From positions 46,021,437 through 46,085,436 of the forward strand of contig NC_080575.1 in assembly GCF_029962835.1 (NCBI RefSeq): a DNA stretch of 64,000 nt, read 5' to 3'. Shown here in pieces: positions 12,176 through 22,600 of this stretch; positions within the stretch are counted from its first letter, which is position 1, and every line of letters begins with the position of its first letter. The notes beneath the pieces are model-generated. The model was not told the origin of the DNA, did not search any database, and saw only the letters and a list, made by a program, of their open reading frames with translations. The position numbers were made by a program, and so were the translations under genes. Source of the stretch: Magnolia sinica (taxonomy: Eukaryota > Streptophyta > Magnoliopsida > Magnoliales > Magnoliaceae).

Positions 12176-12269
12176 GTTAGGATGACATATAGTTGATCTT
12201 ACAATAAGAGTTAAACAAGATATAGATTCCAAGAGATTTTGGCACTACAAAATTTGACAAACCTTGAAG

Positions 12270-13065
12270 CTAGATAAGATAACATTTACACCATGTGAAA
12301 CAATTATCAATTTTATTGAGCAGATTCGTCAATTGCCTCTTCTCGTGAGGCTTCAGCGGATCACTGATTAATGTGGGCTTTAGGTCTTGCTTCGTCCCTA
12401 AATTGACTCCGATCAATGGATCTTGGACTTGGGGCTGAGAATCCTCCATCTTATTAGGCGTCTTTTCAAGCTTAATGTCTTCTTCTTGGTCCGAATCATC
12501 CATATCAGACAAATTTGTAAGGTAGCAATCGTACAACTCTTTTAGGCTTTCTTCGAGCCTTCATATTATGGCCGTGAAATCGGCCCGATATTGCCTATTT
12601 CTTAGTGTACTAATCCTGGAATTTCCTCAATAATACAATGCGAGACTGGCCGATAAGGAATGATGTCCCTCGGTAGGGTATCACTTGATCGTATTACTTC
12701 TATAATAGCCTGCACCACACTATTTGGATTATTGTTAACTAATATTCCTGTCAGTAGATCGAACTTGTTTCTCCCAATGAATTGAATTGGTCATACTACT
12801 TCCTTATAAAAATAAGCTTCATTGGTATTCAAAGTGGCCAAGAAGGGTTTATTATCAACTCGGACCAGTTCAACCTTACCTTAGTTCCAGAAAATCACGA
12901 ACGAATGTAGGGAGGATGGGATACATACAAACAAATGAATCTAATATCTATCTAACAAAGCATTACAATTTGATGAAGTATCGACCACGAAAAATGACAT
13001 TAATACTGTCTTGGTCCCAATGGTCAAATCGACCGATAGGACACCATAAGTATTTGTAACATCTT
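12270..13065 (-). pseudogene. Ty3/gypsy pol fragment (protease to start of RT)
   Basis: Reading the minus strand from 13060 with frame changes gives LTIGTKTVLMSFFVVDTSS followed by an NALLxR block, typical of the end of a gypsy retropepsin. A degenerate linker follows, then at 12536-12270 an acidic stretch and LGTKQDLKPTLISDPLKP, the block that precedes the gypsy RT. It is interrupted by several stops. The fragment ends next to the outer edge of the copia LTR at 12259, so the copia probably inserted into an older gypsy element. Confidence 0.75.
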
Positions 13066-13231
13066 AATGGTAATTATTACTTTTTTTACCGTCCACTACG
13101 CTGCATTAACGTGATTTAACATGATCTAAACACATTCTTAATGATTTGAGCCAAAGCCCACTCAATGTTAAATTGTGACCCTGATCGGACGTCTTTCAGA
13201 GTGGATTAGCTTTTACCCAATAACATCTCAG

Positions 13232-13644
13232 TGGGTGTTACGCTTATAGCGTGGGGCACACCTGATGAATGTATTATATATCCATGCCACATTTCTGTTT
13301 TCTCAGCTCATCTCTTGATGTTATTCCAAAACTCAAGGCTATCCAAATTTCCCGTAGATCATACCACTGTAAATAGTGGTGAATAACCATTAAAAGGTTG
13401 TCATAAGTGGTAGAAATTTTGGGTTGGATGGATAATAAACATTACAGATTTTCTTACATGGGGCCTTGGGAAGTTTTTAATGGTGAGTATTCAATCACCA
13501 CTGTTTCCTGTGATGTGGTCCACCCGGGATTTAGATCTGTTAAAATTTTGGGACATCGTCCTAAAATGGGCTTGAAAAACGGACAGATGGCCTTGATATA
13601 TAACAAATTATCAAGGTGGCCCCACAGTAAAGGTAACACCCATT
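13232..13644. mobile_element. Palindromic MITE, family A
   Basis: The left side begins GTGGGTGTTACGCTTATAG and continues CGTGGGGCACACCTGATGAATG. The right side is its imperfect reverse complement, ending near AAAGGTAACACCCATTA. The long terminal inverted repeats, absence of coding capacity and shared internal blocks (GTGGTCCACCYGGGATTTAG, CACCACTGTTTCCTGTG) link it to the other copies in this window. A clean target duplication was not found. Confidence 0.65.
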
Positions 13645-13750
13645 AACTTGCCACCGGAGTAACACCTAATCCGACGGCTTTAACATTTTCACGGAGCAGG
13701 GACTCTACCGGGGGCGGATTAACCTCGGCCTCACCTAAGAAATGTGGCCA

Positions 13751-14087
13751 TTACGGTGGGGTTAGCATGGGCCCCACCTGGATGTATGTATTAAGTAAAA
13801 TGAAGCGGATCTAATTATCAGGTAGTCCATACAACAAGAAACATAAAAAACGGTTGTGATTGACTATTAATGGGCTACAAAAGTTTTGGATCAGGCTGAT
13901 ATTTTCCCTTCATCCAGGCTTACGTGACTAGGACGGTCAATCACCACTGTTTCTTATGTATGGTCCCCTAATAATTGGATCTGCTTCTGTTTTAAGATAA
14001 GAACCTAAAATAATCTGAAAAAACGGATGGACCGCGTGGATACATAATACATACATCAAGGTGGGCCCCACGGTAACCCCACCGTAA
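13751..14087. mobile_element. Palindromic MITE, family A, with 42-bp inverted ends
   Basis: The left end TTACGGTGGGGTTAGCATGG and the following bases pair over about 42 bp with the right end at 14046-14087, with only a few mismatches. The centre carries the family blocks TTTTGGATCAGGCTGATATT and TCAATCACCACTGTTTC. No convincing target duplication is present. Confidence 0.75.
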
Positions 14088-14118
14088 GGCCCGCACCGTC
14101 TTGGGTGAAAACGGATGG

Positions 14119-14622
14119 GCTACTCCCCTGCCACCAGTCGGTGATCTGTGGGTTCCACCATGATGTATGTGTTTCATCCATGCCGTTCATCTATTTTTTT
14201 TAAATTATTTTATGGTATAAGGTCAAAAATTAAGTATATCCGAATCTTAAGGGGACCACATTACTTGAAGCAGTATTGAATGAATTTCGACCATTAAAAA
14301 TTTTTTGGGGCCCGTATAAGTCTTGGATCAAGCTGATCTTTGTTTTTTTTTTCATCTGGGTCTGTATGACCTAATCAACAGATTAGATGTCAAATAAACA
14401 GTACGGTGGGCCTTAGGAGGATTTTAATGGTGGATATCCAATCACTATTGTTTTCCTGTGGTGTGGTCCACCTGAGAATTATATCCCTCTAATTTTTGGG
14501 ATCAAGACTAAAATAATCTTTAAAATTGGCTGAACGGAATTGATGAAACACATACATCATGGTGGAGCCCACAGAGCACAGACCACCAGCCACCAGGCTG
14601 GTGGCAGGGGAGTAGTCAATTC
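14119..14622. mobile_element. Palindromic MITE, family A, with CTACTCCCCTGCCACC ends
   Basis: The ends are CTACTCCCCTGCCACCAG on the left and its reverse complement at about 14604-14621. Inside each end is the GTGGGNYCCACCATGATG block followed by TATGTGTTTCATCC. The same outer end is found at about 34760 in another copy. It is non-coding. Confidence 0.7.
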
Positions 14623-15480
14623 GTTTCCGTATTGGGTGAGGCGGGGTTCTGGACTCTACCGTATCATCTCCCGTAGAGGCAAAAAACAAGACACTCCAGA
14701 GAGCAAAGCAGTATGTCCGTATCTTCCACGATACGTCGCTCGCATCTTAGAACCTGATTTACGGGTTTTCAGTTTTGACAGAAGGGGCCCACGATTTGGT
14801 AATCGAAACCATCCATTGGTCTGTTTCTTCCCACCGAGGATCCCAGGGAAGGACCCTACGGTTTGTAACCTACAGATATCAATGATTAAGAGAAAAATAA
14901 AAAATACAGCGATGGTCAACATTCAACCGGAAATATTTAATATTGGTGGTTGAGGTCTTCTCATCTTGGGAAACTTTCCATGGACGGTACTATAAAACAT
15001 ACCAATAGGCTACAAATTTCGAATTGAGTGGGCGTGAATAGTGTGCGAAGATGCGGCGATACCACGTATACATTTCTTTTGATCCCGATGCTTTCGTCTT
15101 AACATAAATTAAACATAAAGCAAGACTACAACCACGCGGAGTTATTTAATACTCTGGCGGCTTGTGATGCTCCATACGCATCCACAAAGAAATTACAAGC
15201 GTGGCAATTATGTACTGAAAATTAAATTACTTAACTACTGTAGACGTGGAATATCCCATAAATCAGATCGATTGGAGCGATTCTGACCTCTGATCATGGG
15301 GAATTCGTTCGTTGAATTCGGAAAGTTTTAGCCCGTCAATGAGATACCACCGAGCAGCCAGCCAGTGGCATATATTCAATTCAACATGGAACTTTCCGCT
15401 CATGGGCCATGGTCTAATTCGATGTACATTATCCCACGTGTGCACTTATAGTTGACTTGGATTCGTTAGTGACCCTCCAT
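14623..15480. other. No gene recognised
   Basis: About 860 bp without coding similarity or clear repeats. ORFs on both strands are short and uninformative. The base composition is close to its surroundings. Confidence 0.5.
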
Positions 15481-15499
15481 TACTGATGTAATGATGTTG

Positions 15500-15915
15500 G
15501 TGTAGCGTGACTCAATATGATATACGTTTTATACATATATCCCATCTATTTTGTCAGCCCATTTCCAGCTTTTAGCCTAATAACGAGACATATCCAAATC
15601 TCAAGTGGACTCCATTATGGGAAACAATAGTAATTGAGTGACCAATATTAAAAATCTATTAGGATAACAAAAGTTTTGGATAAAGTTGATATTATCATTA
15701 TTAATTCATGTAACTTAATCAATAGGTTGGATGGCAAACAAACATTACAATGACCTCGGTGAGTTTTTAATGATGGACGTTCAATGACCACTGTTTTCTT
15801 TAATGTGGTCCAACTTAGATTTATATCCACCTTATTTTTTGGCTCATGTCCTTGAATGAGCTATAAATGTTGGATGAACGGCACGAAGAAACCACATACA
15901 TCATGGTAGAGAGCC
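15500..15915. mobile_element. Degenerate palindromic MITE, family A
   Basis: Contains the family blocks in order: AAATCTCAAGTGGACTCC, AAAAGTTTTGGATAAAGTTG, TTGGATGGCAAACAAACATT, GTTTTTAATGATGGACGTTC, AATGTGGTCC and ACCACATACATCATGG. The inverted ends are eroded. It has no coding capacity. Confidence 0.6.
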
Positions 15916-16188
15916 AACCATTACCGAATCCGAGTACCTTATAATTTGCAAGAGTATGGAGTAGGAGGCGCTGTGGGAGCATCAAAGGTTTTCTCCACCT
16001 AACCTCCCTGTATAAGAGTTTTTTCTCGTACTCCTCACTTTTGAGCCACGTACCTTATCATGTCTGGCCAAACCTACCTTCTTAGACTACTCCTTTACTG
16101 TGTGGATAACTTTTCACTAGACCAAAATACCCCTGCCTCCCTTTCAAAAGCAGATTGACCGGTGTGCAAAGATGAGTGCTGATGCTCC
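15916..16188. other. No gene recognised
   Basis: Unique-looking sequence between two MITE copies; no coding similarity or repeat seen. Confidence 0.4.
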
Positions 16189-16305
16189 TTGAACTCCGAG
16201 TTGTACGAATGGTTCAAAAGAGATCAAAGTAGTTACATGGGCCCACAATTATGTATTTATCATATCCACAATGTTCATCCATATTTCGAGATCATTTCAG
16301 AGCAT

Positions 16306-16351
<46 letters not shown>

Positions 16352-17116
16352 TGTATGTATGTATAAATCATATTCAAGGATCAATTGGACCACACCACAA
16401 ATAGTAGCAGGAAAATTGATTTTCACCATTAAAAATTTTGTGGGGCCCACCATAACGTTTATTTTCTATCCAATCTATTCATAAAGTCACAAAGACTTGG
16501 ATGAAGAGGAAAAGCAAATTTCATATTGATCCAAAACTTTTGTGACCCTTAAAAGGGTTTCAATGGTAGACGTTCAATCCCCCATTACTTTTTATGGTGT
16601 GGTCCACTTGATAGTTAGATCTATCATATTTTTCGTCTCAAGCCTTAATACAAGCTCGCCAAATAGATGGACTGTTTGGATATAACACATATCCCATGAT
16701 AAGACCCACAAAAGCAGCAGAGAATTGCAGCAGCTAAAAAAAAAATTATATCCAAAGATCAACTAGACCACACCACAAATAGCAGCGGGGAAATTGATTT
16801 TCACCATTAAAAATTTCGTAGGGCCCACCATAACATTTATTTTCCATCCAATCTATTCATAAGGTCACAAAGACTTGGATGAAGAGGAAAAACAAATTTC
16901 ATATTGATCCAAAACTTTTGTGACCCCTAAAAGGGTTTCAATGATAGACGTTCAATCCCCCACTACTTTTTACGGTGTGGTCCACTTGATAGTTAAATCT
17001 GTCATATTTTTTGTCTCAAGCCTTAATACGAGCTCGCCAAATAGATGGACGGTTTGGATATAACACATACCCCATGATAAGACCCACAAAAGCAGTAGGG
17101 AATTGCACCAGCTAAA
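16189..17116. mobile_element. MITE family B with a 377-bp internal tandem duplication
   Basis: The left end, CTCCGAGTTGTACGAATGG followed by TTCAAAAGAGATCAAAG, also starts copies at about 35325 and 35698 and, reversed, at about 26220. The body from 16371 (TATTCAAGGATCAATTGGACC) to about 16737 is repeated at 16748-17116 with more than 90 percent identity by eye. The duplication is therefore recent compared with the divergence among family copies. It is non-coding. Confidence 0.75.
16306..16365. repeat. TA then TATG microsatellite
   Basis: About 19 bp of TA repeats followed by about ten copies of TATG inside the family-B MITE. Confidence 0.95.
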
Positions 17117-17436
17117 TAAATAAATATAAAAAAAAACAAACTGGATAGACTATGGCGGTAATGCCGCCGCACTCTGTCCAAATTTTTTTTTTCTTTGAAA
17201 AAAATTTTGAGGAGAACTTTTTTCCCCCTACATTTTTCTCTAATACATATTTACGCAAATATGTATATATAAGCATATAAAAATATTTTTCTCTTTTTAT
17301 TCATTTATTTCTTTATTAATTTAACAAGCATATCTCCTAAACCAGAATGAGTTACTTGACGTACCATATATGATTTTGGGGTAGGAGAAGCTACTTTAAC
17401 CAACCAACCTAGTTATTTTCCAAGATTCCGTCAGGT
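17117..17436. other. No gene recognised; AT-rich
   Basis: AT-rich sequence with homopolymer runs between the MITE and the minisatellite. No coding signal. Confidence 0.5.
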
Positions 17437-18240
17437 CGATGGTTGAAAATCCATTTTATTCACTTCGCGATCAATTTCAATCAGTTCGTGGTGAATTTTA
17501 TTCACTTCATGGTCAATTTCATTCACTTCGCGGTCAATTTTAATCAGTTCGCAGTCAATTTTATTCACTTTGCGGTGAATTTCATTTACTTCGCAGTCAA
17601 TTTCATGCACTTTATTCACTCCGCGATCAATTTCATTCACTTCGCGGTCAATTTCATTCACTTCGCGGTCAATTTCCTTCACTTTGTGGTCAATTACATT
17701 CATTTCATTTACTTCACGATGAATTTCCTTCACTTCGCAGTTAATTCTCTTCAATTTGTGGTGAATTTCCTTCACTTCGCGGTGAATTCCATTCAATTCA
17801 TCTACTTCGCGGTGAATTTCACTTACTTCACGGTCAATTTTATTCACTTCGCGGTGAATTTTACTCATTTTATGGTGAATTCCATTCAAATCATTTACTT
17901 CACGATGAATTTCCTTCACTTTGCAATCAATTACATTCACTTCATTCACTTCGCGGTCAAATTCCTTCACTTCATGGTGAATTTACTTCACTGCGCCATC
18001 AATTCCCTTCAGTTCGGGGTGAATTCCATTCAATTCATCCACTTCACGTTGAATTTCCTTCACTTTGCGGTTAATTCCATTCACTTCGTGGTCAATTCCA
18101 TTTACTTTATTCACTTTGCGGGGAATTTTTTTCATTTTGCGGACAATTTCATTCACTTCGCGGTCAATTTCCTTTACTTTGTAGTGAATTTCCTTCACTT
18201 CGTACCTAATTCCATTCACTTTGTGGTCAATTTCAATGGA
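17437..18240. repeat. 21-bp minisatellite, about 38 units, open on both strands
   Basis: The unit is close to TTCACTTCGCGGTCAATTTCA with a period of 21 bp, with variants at the G/C positions and occasional longer units carrying CATTCAATTCATC. Because 21 is a multiple of three and the unit lacks stops in one frame on each strand, a 271-residue + frame (repeat HFAVNFI) and minus frames of 179 and 78 residues (repeat EIDREVN) stay open. The minus product would be a charged heptad repeat. No start context, splice signal or homologue supports translation, so I treat it as a non-coding array about 1.4 kb upstream of the PP2A start codon. Confidence 0.92.
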
Positions 18241-18249
18241 TATGGTTAT

Positions 18250-19603
18250 AATCCGTAGCCATAGCTAACCCCATCTTTAAGAAATGACATTTCTGACAAA
18301 GCAGGGGCATTTTGGTTTAGTAAATGTGTGTTTGTGCAACAGGGGGGTAGTCTGGGAAGAAAAGTTGGGAAGTGCTTAATAATGTACGTGGCTTCAGAGT
18401 GAGTTGTACAGTAGAAAAAAACTCCCCATTTAATCTCTTCTTTTCTCAACGTTTTCCTTTTGCAAAGGGGATGGATTTGGTTTTGATTTGTGGAGATGGA
18501 CATCGAGTAAAAGAAAATGGTCGTTATTAGAAGGATGGGAGTGTAGTAAGTATAGATAGTTTTCTCCTTTTCTTTTGACATAAACCCAAAACAAAACCCA
18601 TCCCAATCTCAAAACAACATGCACTGTAGTTAGTTGTTGGAATTTATTGAGAAATCAAATCAACGGTAAGAAAAAAAGGAGACACATTCTTTCTCATTTC
18701 ATCAAACATCATCATCCCAAATGCATTTGTAATAAAAAAGCAGAGAGGTTGTCCTGCCTCTCTAAATCATCTGGAGGAGCTTGTTGTAAGTAGAAGATCA
18801 TTCCTTTTCTTTTGGGTCGAAAAGACTGCTTTTTCTTTTTTCCTTTCCTCCCTGACTTGCACCTTTTGTTTTCCTTTCAATTTTCGTTGTATTTTTCTAT
18901 AAATTTTTTTTTTTTCTTTTTTTTTTTGGTTTTATGGATCATGGCAGATCATCTTTCATCTTTTGATCTAGCTGAACAATAGAAGGTGAAAGAAGAAAAA
19001 GAGAGAAATAGGAAAAGATTGTAAATTTGGCATAAAAAGGAAGAACAAAGGGGAGAAAAGAAGAGTTGGTTTGATTTGATTTGACCTTATTTTTTTTGTT
19101 GATACTTTTTTCTGAAATGGGGTTTCTTGCATCTGGGTTTTCGATTTGAAGGTTAAAGGTTGGATTCTTTTCACTTGATTTGGAGGAGAGGAAGGGGAAA
19201 GAGAGAAATCTCCCCTTCTTATGTGGAAAAATAAAGAAGGTTTTTGGGGTGGATTCAAAGCTGAATTCTGTTTGTCTGTTTCCTGTTCTGAACTGGGTTT
19301 TCTCCATCAGGGTTTTTGTTGTAGTTTTTTTCTCCTTGATTTGGAGAAAGAAAAGGTAGATAAATGCAAAAAATCCCCAAATTTCGAATGGAAGAAAAGA
19401 TAAAAAAGTTTCTGGGCTGGTGGGAATATCAGCCCTTTGATGATCCCTCGATCGAAATGGGTATTTGCATCTGGTTTTTTCTCATCTGACTAAAGGTGTG
19501 GTTTTCGTCCTTGGATGGAGGATATTCTTCGTTGAAGGAGGTTTGGACTGCAGCAGCTTGATATCTTTTTGGGTCTTAGGGGTTGTTATTTTCTCTCTCA
19601 GTT
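18250..19603 (+). promoter_or_regulatory. PP2A B' upstream region and 5' leader
   Basis: This 1.35-kb stretch between the minisatellite and the PP2A start codon has no coding similarity. A TATA-like TCTATAAATTTT lies near 18896-18907, followed by a T-rich tract. Pyrimidine tracts typical of plant leaders are frequent. Just before the start codon, TTTTCTCTCTCAG at about 19590-19602 looks like a splice acceptor. A leader intron with a donor such as TTGTAAGTAG near 18784 is possible. Both are inferences; transcript data would decide. Confidence 0.5.
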
Positions 19604-22600
19604 ATGATCAAACAGATACTGGGGAAGCTCCCCCGCAAGCCATCGAAATCGGCAGAAAACCGTGAATTGGGGGGAAATGCTTCCATGTCTTCAAATGCTT
19701 CTACAAATTCTAGAGGCAGCGGAAGCAGCGAGTCAATGAGTAACCGATCTGTGTACCCAAACAATCCAGTCCTTCAAAGTGCGAATTCTGGGTTGAGTCA
19801 TGGAAACAAACAGCCCCAGGCTGTTAGTTCGAAGCTGAATGGGAATTCTTCCACGTACGAGGCACTGCCTGGTTTCCGAGATGTCCCTAGCTCCGAGAAG
19901 CAGGGCCTGTTTATCAGGAAGTTGAATTTATGCTGTGTTGTGTTCGATTTCACCGACCCGACGAAGAACCTGAAAGAAAAGGACATCAAACGACAGACAC
20001 TGTTAGAGCTTGTGGACTATGTTACATCTGCAAATGGGAAGTTCACAGAAAATGTCATGCAAGAAATCACAAAGATGGTGTCCATGAATTTGTTTAGGAC
20101 ACTCACTTCTCCTCCACGTGAGAACAAAGCTTTAGAAGCATTTGATTTGGAAGAGGAGGAACCTCTGATGGACCCAGCATGGCCCCACTTGCAAATCATC
20201 TACGAGTTCCTTTTAAGGTTTGTTGCGTCGCCTGAGACAGATGCAAAGTTGGCCAAGAGATACATTGACCATTCTTTCGTTCTTAGGTTGCTCGATCTCT
20301 TTGACTCTGAAGACCCTAGAGAAAGGGAGTACTTGAAAACAATTCTTCATCGTGTATATGGGAAGTTTATGGTGCACCGCCCGTTCATCAGGAAAGCCAT
20401 CAATAACATCTTCTACCGTTTTATTTTTGAAACAGAAAAGCATAATGGGATTGCTGAGCTGTTAGAGATTTTGGGCAGTATAATTAATGGGTTTGCCTTG
20501 CCCCTGAAAGAGGAGCACAAATTGTTCCTTGTACGTGCACTGATTCCTCTCCACAAACCAAAGGGCATTCCCATGTACCATCAACAGTTATCGTACTGCA
20601 TCACACAATTTGTTGAGAAAGATTGCAAGCTTGCTGACACTGTTATCAGGGGTTTATTGAAATACTGGCCAGTCACAAATAGTTCGAAAGAAGTCATGTT
20701 CTTAGGAGAGCTAGAGGAAGTTTTGGAGGCAACCCAGCCTGCAGAATTCCAGCGTTGCATGGTGCCCTTGTTCCGCCAGATTGCTCGTTGCTTGAGCAGT
20801 TCACACTTTCAGGTAGTAAGCTCTTTGAAAATATCATGTCGTGAAAGAAGTCATTCTCTGATTTTTCTTGTAACACAAAAATATTTCATAATTCCACTCT
20901 GACATGATTTCCTTTTTGTGAAATGTGCTTCCATTGTTCTAAACTAAATATTGGATCTGGAAACCTGCTTTAAGCTTGTGCTTTGTCTCTCTAGACATCA
21001 GTGGTTCTCCTAATATTACATTTTCCTGTTTCTCTATAATTGCTACAGTTTTCCCCATTGCCTGTTTATAGTTGGGTCCTTTAATTGTTGATCATTCTTG
21101 TCCGTGGTAAATGGGTCAGGTTTTATTAACTTTGCCGTCTGACTAGTGACTAGAAACCCTAGAAGTATATTTCTGTAACTCAGTTAAGAGGCAATTCTCA
21201 AGTCGAACTTGGGAAAACGATTTTTTTTTTTTTTTTTATTTTTTGTGACTGAAATTTATTTTGAGGACCAGCACTCCCTTTGACTGTAGTTGTTGAGATC
21301 GTACTTTTAAAACTTGTTGAGTAGTTGCTGAACTCCAGCCAAGTTTATTTGATTGTTTGAATTTTTGAACAAAGGTTGGCAAACCGACTTGGACTCAACT
21401 TGGTCCACCTATATTTTTTTTCTTTTCTTTTTTTGATTAGTAACGGAATTTAATAAGAAAAGCCCATGAAAGCACAAGCTAAGTGGGGAAAGAATGCAAT
21501 GCGAAACGAATTGTATCCCAAAAAAAGCTTAAAAGGTTACAAATATCATTGCTTCCACTTGAGACTCCCCATCCCACCACCTCCACCTTTCTCATCACCT
21601 CCTCCGTGGATCCACTCCTATTCTTGAAACATTGACTATTCCTTTTGCCCTTGATTACTCACAAAATAGCCATGAGGATAAGATGCCAAACCTCCTTGCC
21701 CTCTTTCCCAACCCCACCACCATGCCAGGCCCACAAAAGGTCTTTGGCCCAGATAGGCATCACCCACTGAACGTTGGATAGGACAAGAAAGTGCTCCCAA
21801 ACCTTGCGGGTAAAAGAGCAATGGATGAACTGGTGGTTGTCTCGGCCTCGTTCATGCATAACATATAGATGTTGGGGAGAACCAAAGCTCTCTTCTGAAG
21901 GTTATTTATGTTCAACACTCTTTTTCTTCCCAGCAACTAGATGAAGGTCGCAAGGGTGTCATAGTGCCAAAACAAGAAGCACGTGCTAGCTTCTCTCCCG
22001 ATTGCTTTTTTTGGACCAAGCTATATAATGACTGGACCTAGAAGCAACTTGAGCTATGCTTGTGCCATACCATCGACGACTCACCCACAATAGGATGATG
22101 CAGTTGATCTAGTAGCTTGATGAAGATCCACTTCGAAACTCAACAGATCCCTATCACATGAAGGCGACAAACAACCAAATCACCACAAATAAAGTAATAG
22201 TGAGCTACTGTAACACTCTTATTCGGTAACAAGCGAGCTAATCTTGGAAACTCTTCCTGAAGCGGGCTTCCTTTACATCACATATCCTCCTAGAAGCGCA
22301 CATGTCTTCTCTCACCAAGCAAGAAGGGCACTGCTCTAAACTTCGGGGTCAAAGAGATAACTGCCTTCCAAACAAGAAGACTCCTGATGGCTTTTTCCGC
22401 ACCAAGCTATAGAATGACTAGAATGAGAAGCAACCTGACCTATGCACATGCCACACCATCGAAACCTTCTTACCTGCTATGGGTTGATTGCCCTACAGTT
22501 GATCCAGAAGCTTGATGAACTCACCCACTTCCTCATCCAAATGATCTCTACGACACGAAGGTGACCAAACGACCAAATCGCCACAGATAGAGTAAACGGT

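Larger units (their letters stand above)
288..12259 (-). mobile_element. SIRE/Maximus-like Ty1/copia retrotransposon, nested and decayed
   Basis: On the minus strand the order is 5' LTR (12259 to about 10252), a Met-tRNA-like primer binding site (10251-10241), gag start (10183), gag, protease, integrase, RT-RNase H and an env-like gene. This is the copia order plus the extra 3' gene typical of the SIRE/Maximus lineage. The reading frames contain many stops and frameshifts, so it is dead. It was later hit by a 3.87-kb solo LTR inside gag, a 220-bp TRIM-like solo LTR inside its 5' LTR, and an LTR of the first family at its 3' side. No 3' LTR of this element is visible in the window. Confidence 0.85.
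10252..12259 (-). mobile_element. 5' LTR of the SIRE-like copia element
   Basis: The outer edge at 12259 reads TGTCAAATTTTGTAGTGCC on the minus strand, and the inner edge abuts the primer binding site. The LTR contains a GGGGGGGTGAATAGG block near the inner end (about 10280), repeated CGACTGGTCGAG motifs at 11290-11560 and a ladder of CTTGAACTTCTT repeats at 12028-12175. The same start occurs on the + strand at 63627, which supports the boundary. Its length of about 2.0 kb includes the 220-bp element at 11784. Confidence 0.75.

Noticed and set aside
13751-14087. GGCC flanks as a target duplication of the MITE
   Set aside because: GGCC repeats are part of the GGGCCCAC-rich family sequence and do not align as a clean duplication.
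17437-18240. CRISPR-like array of short repeats
   Set aside because: Units are directly adjacent without unique spacers, and the window is clearly eukaryotic.
17443-18258. 271-residue open frame with HFAVNFI repeats as a protein-coding gene
   Set aside because: It is the direct result of a 21-bp tandem repeat without stops; the opposite strand is open as well, and there is no start context or homologue.
20813-20902. Exon 1 read-through to a stop at 20902 as the real protein C-terminus
   Set aside because: The B56 domain would end in the middle of a conserved block, whereas the GTAGTAAG donor joins exactly to exon 2.
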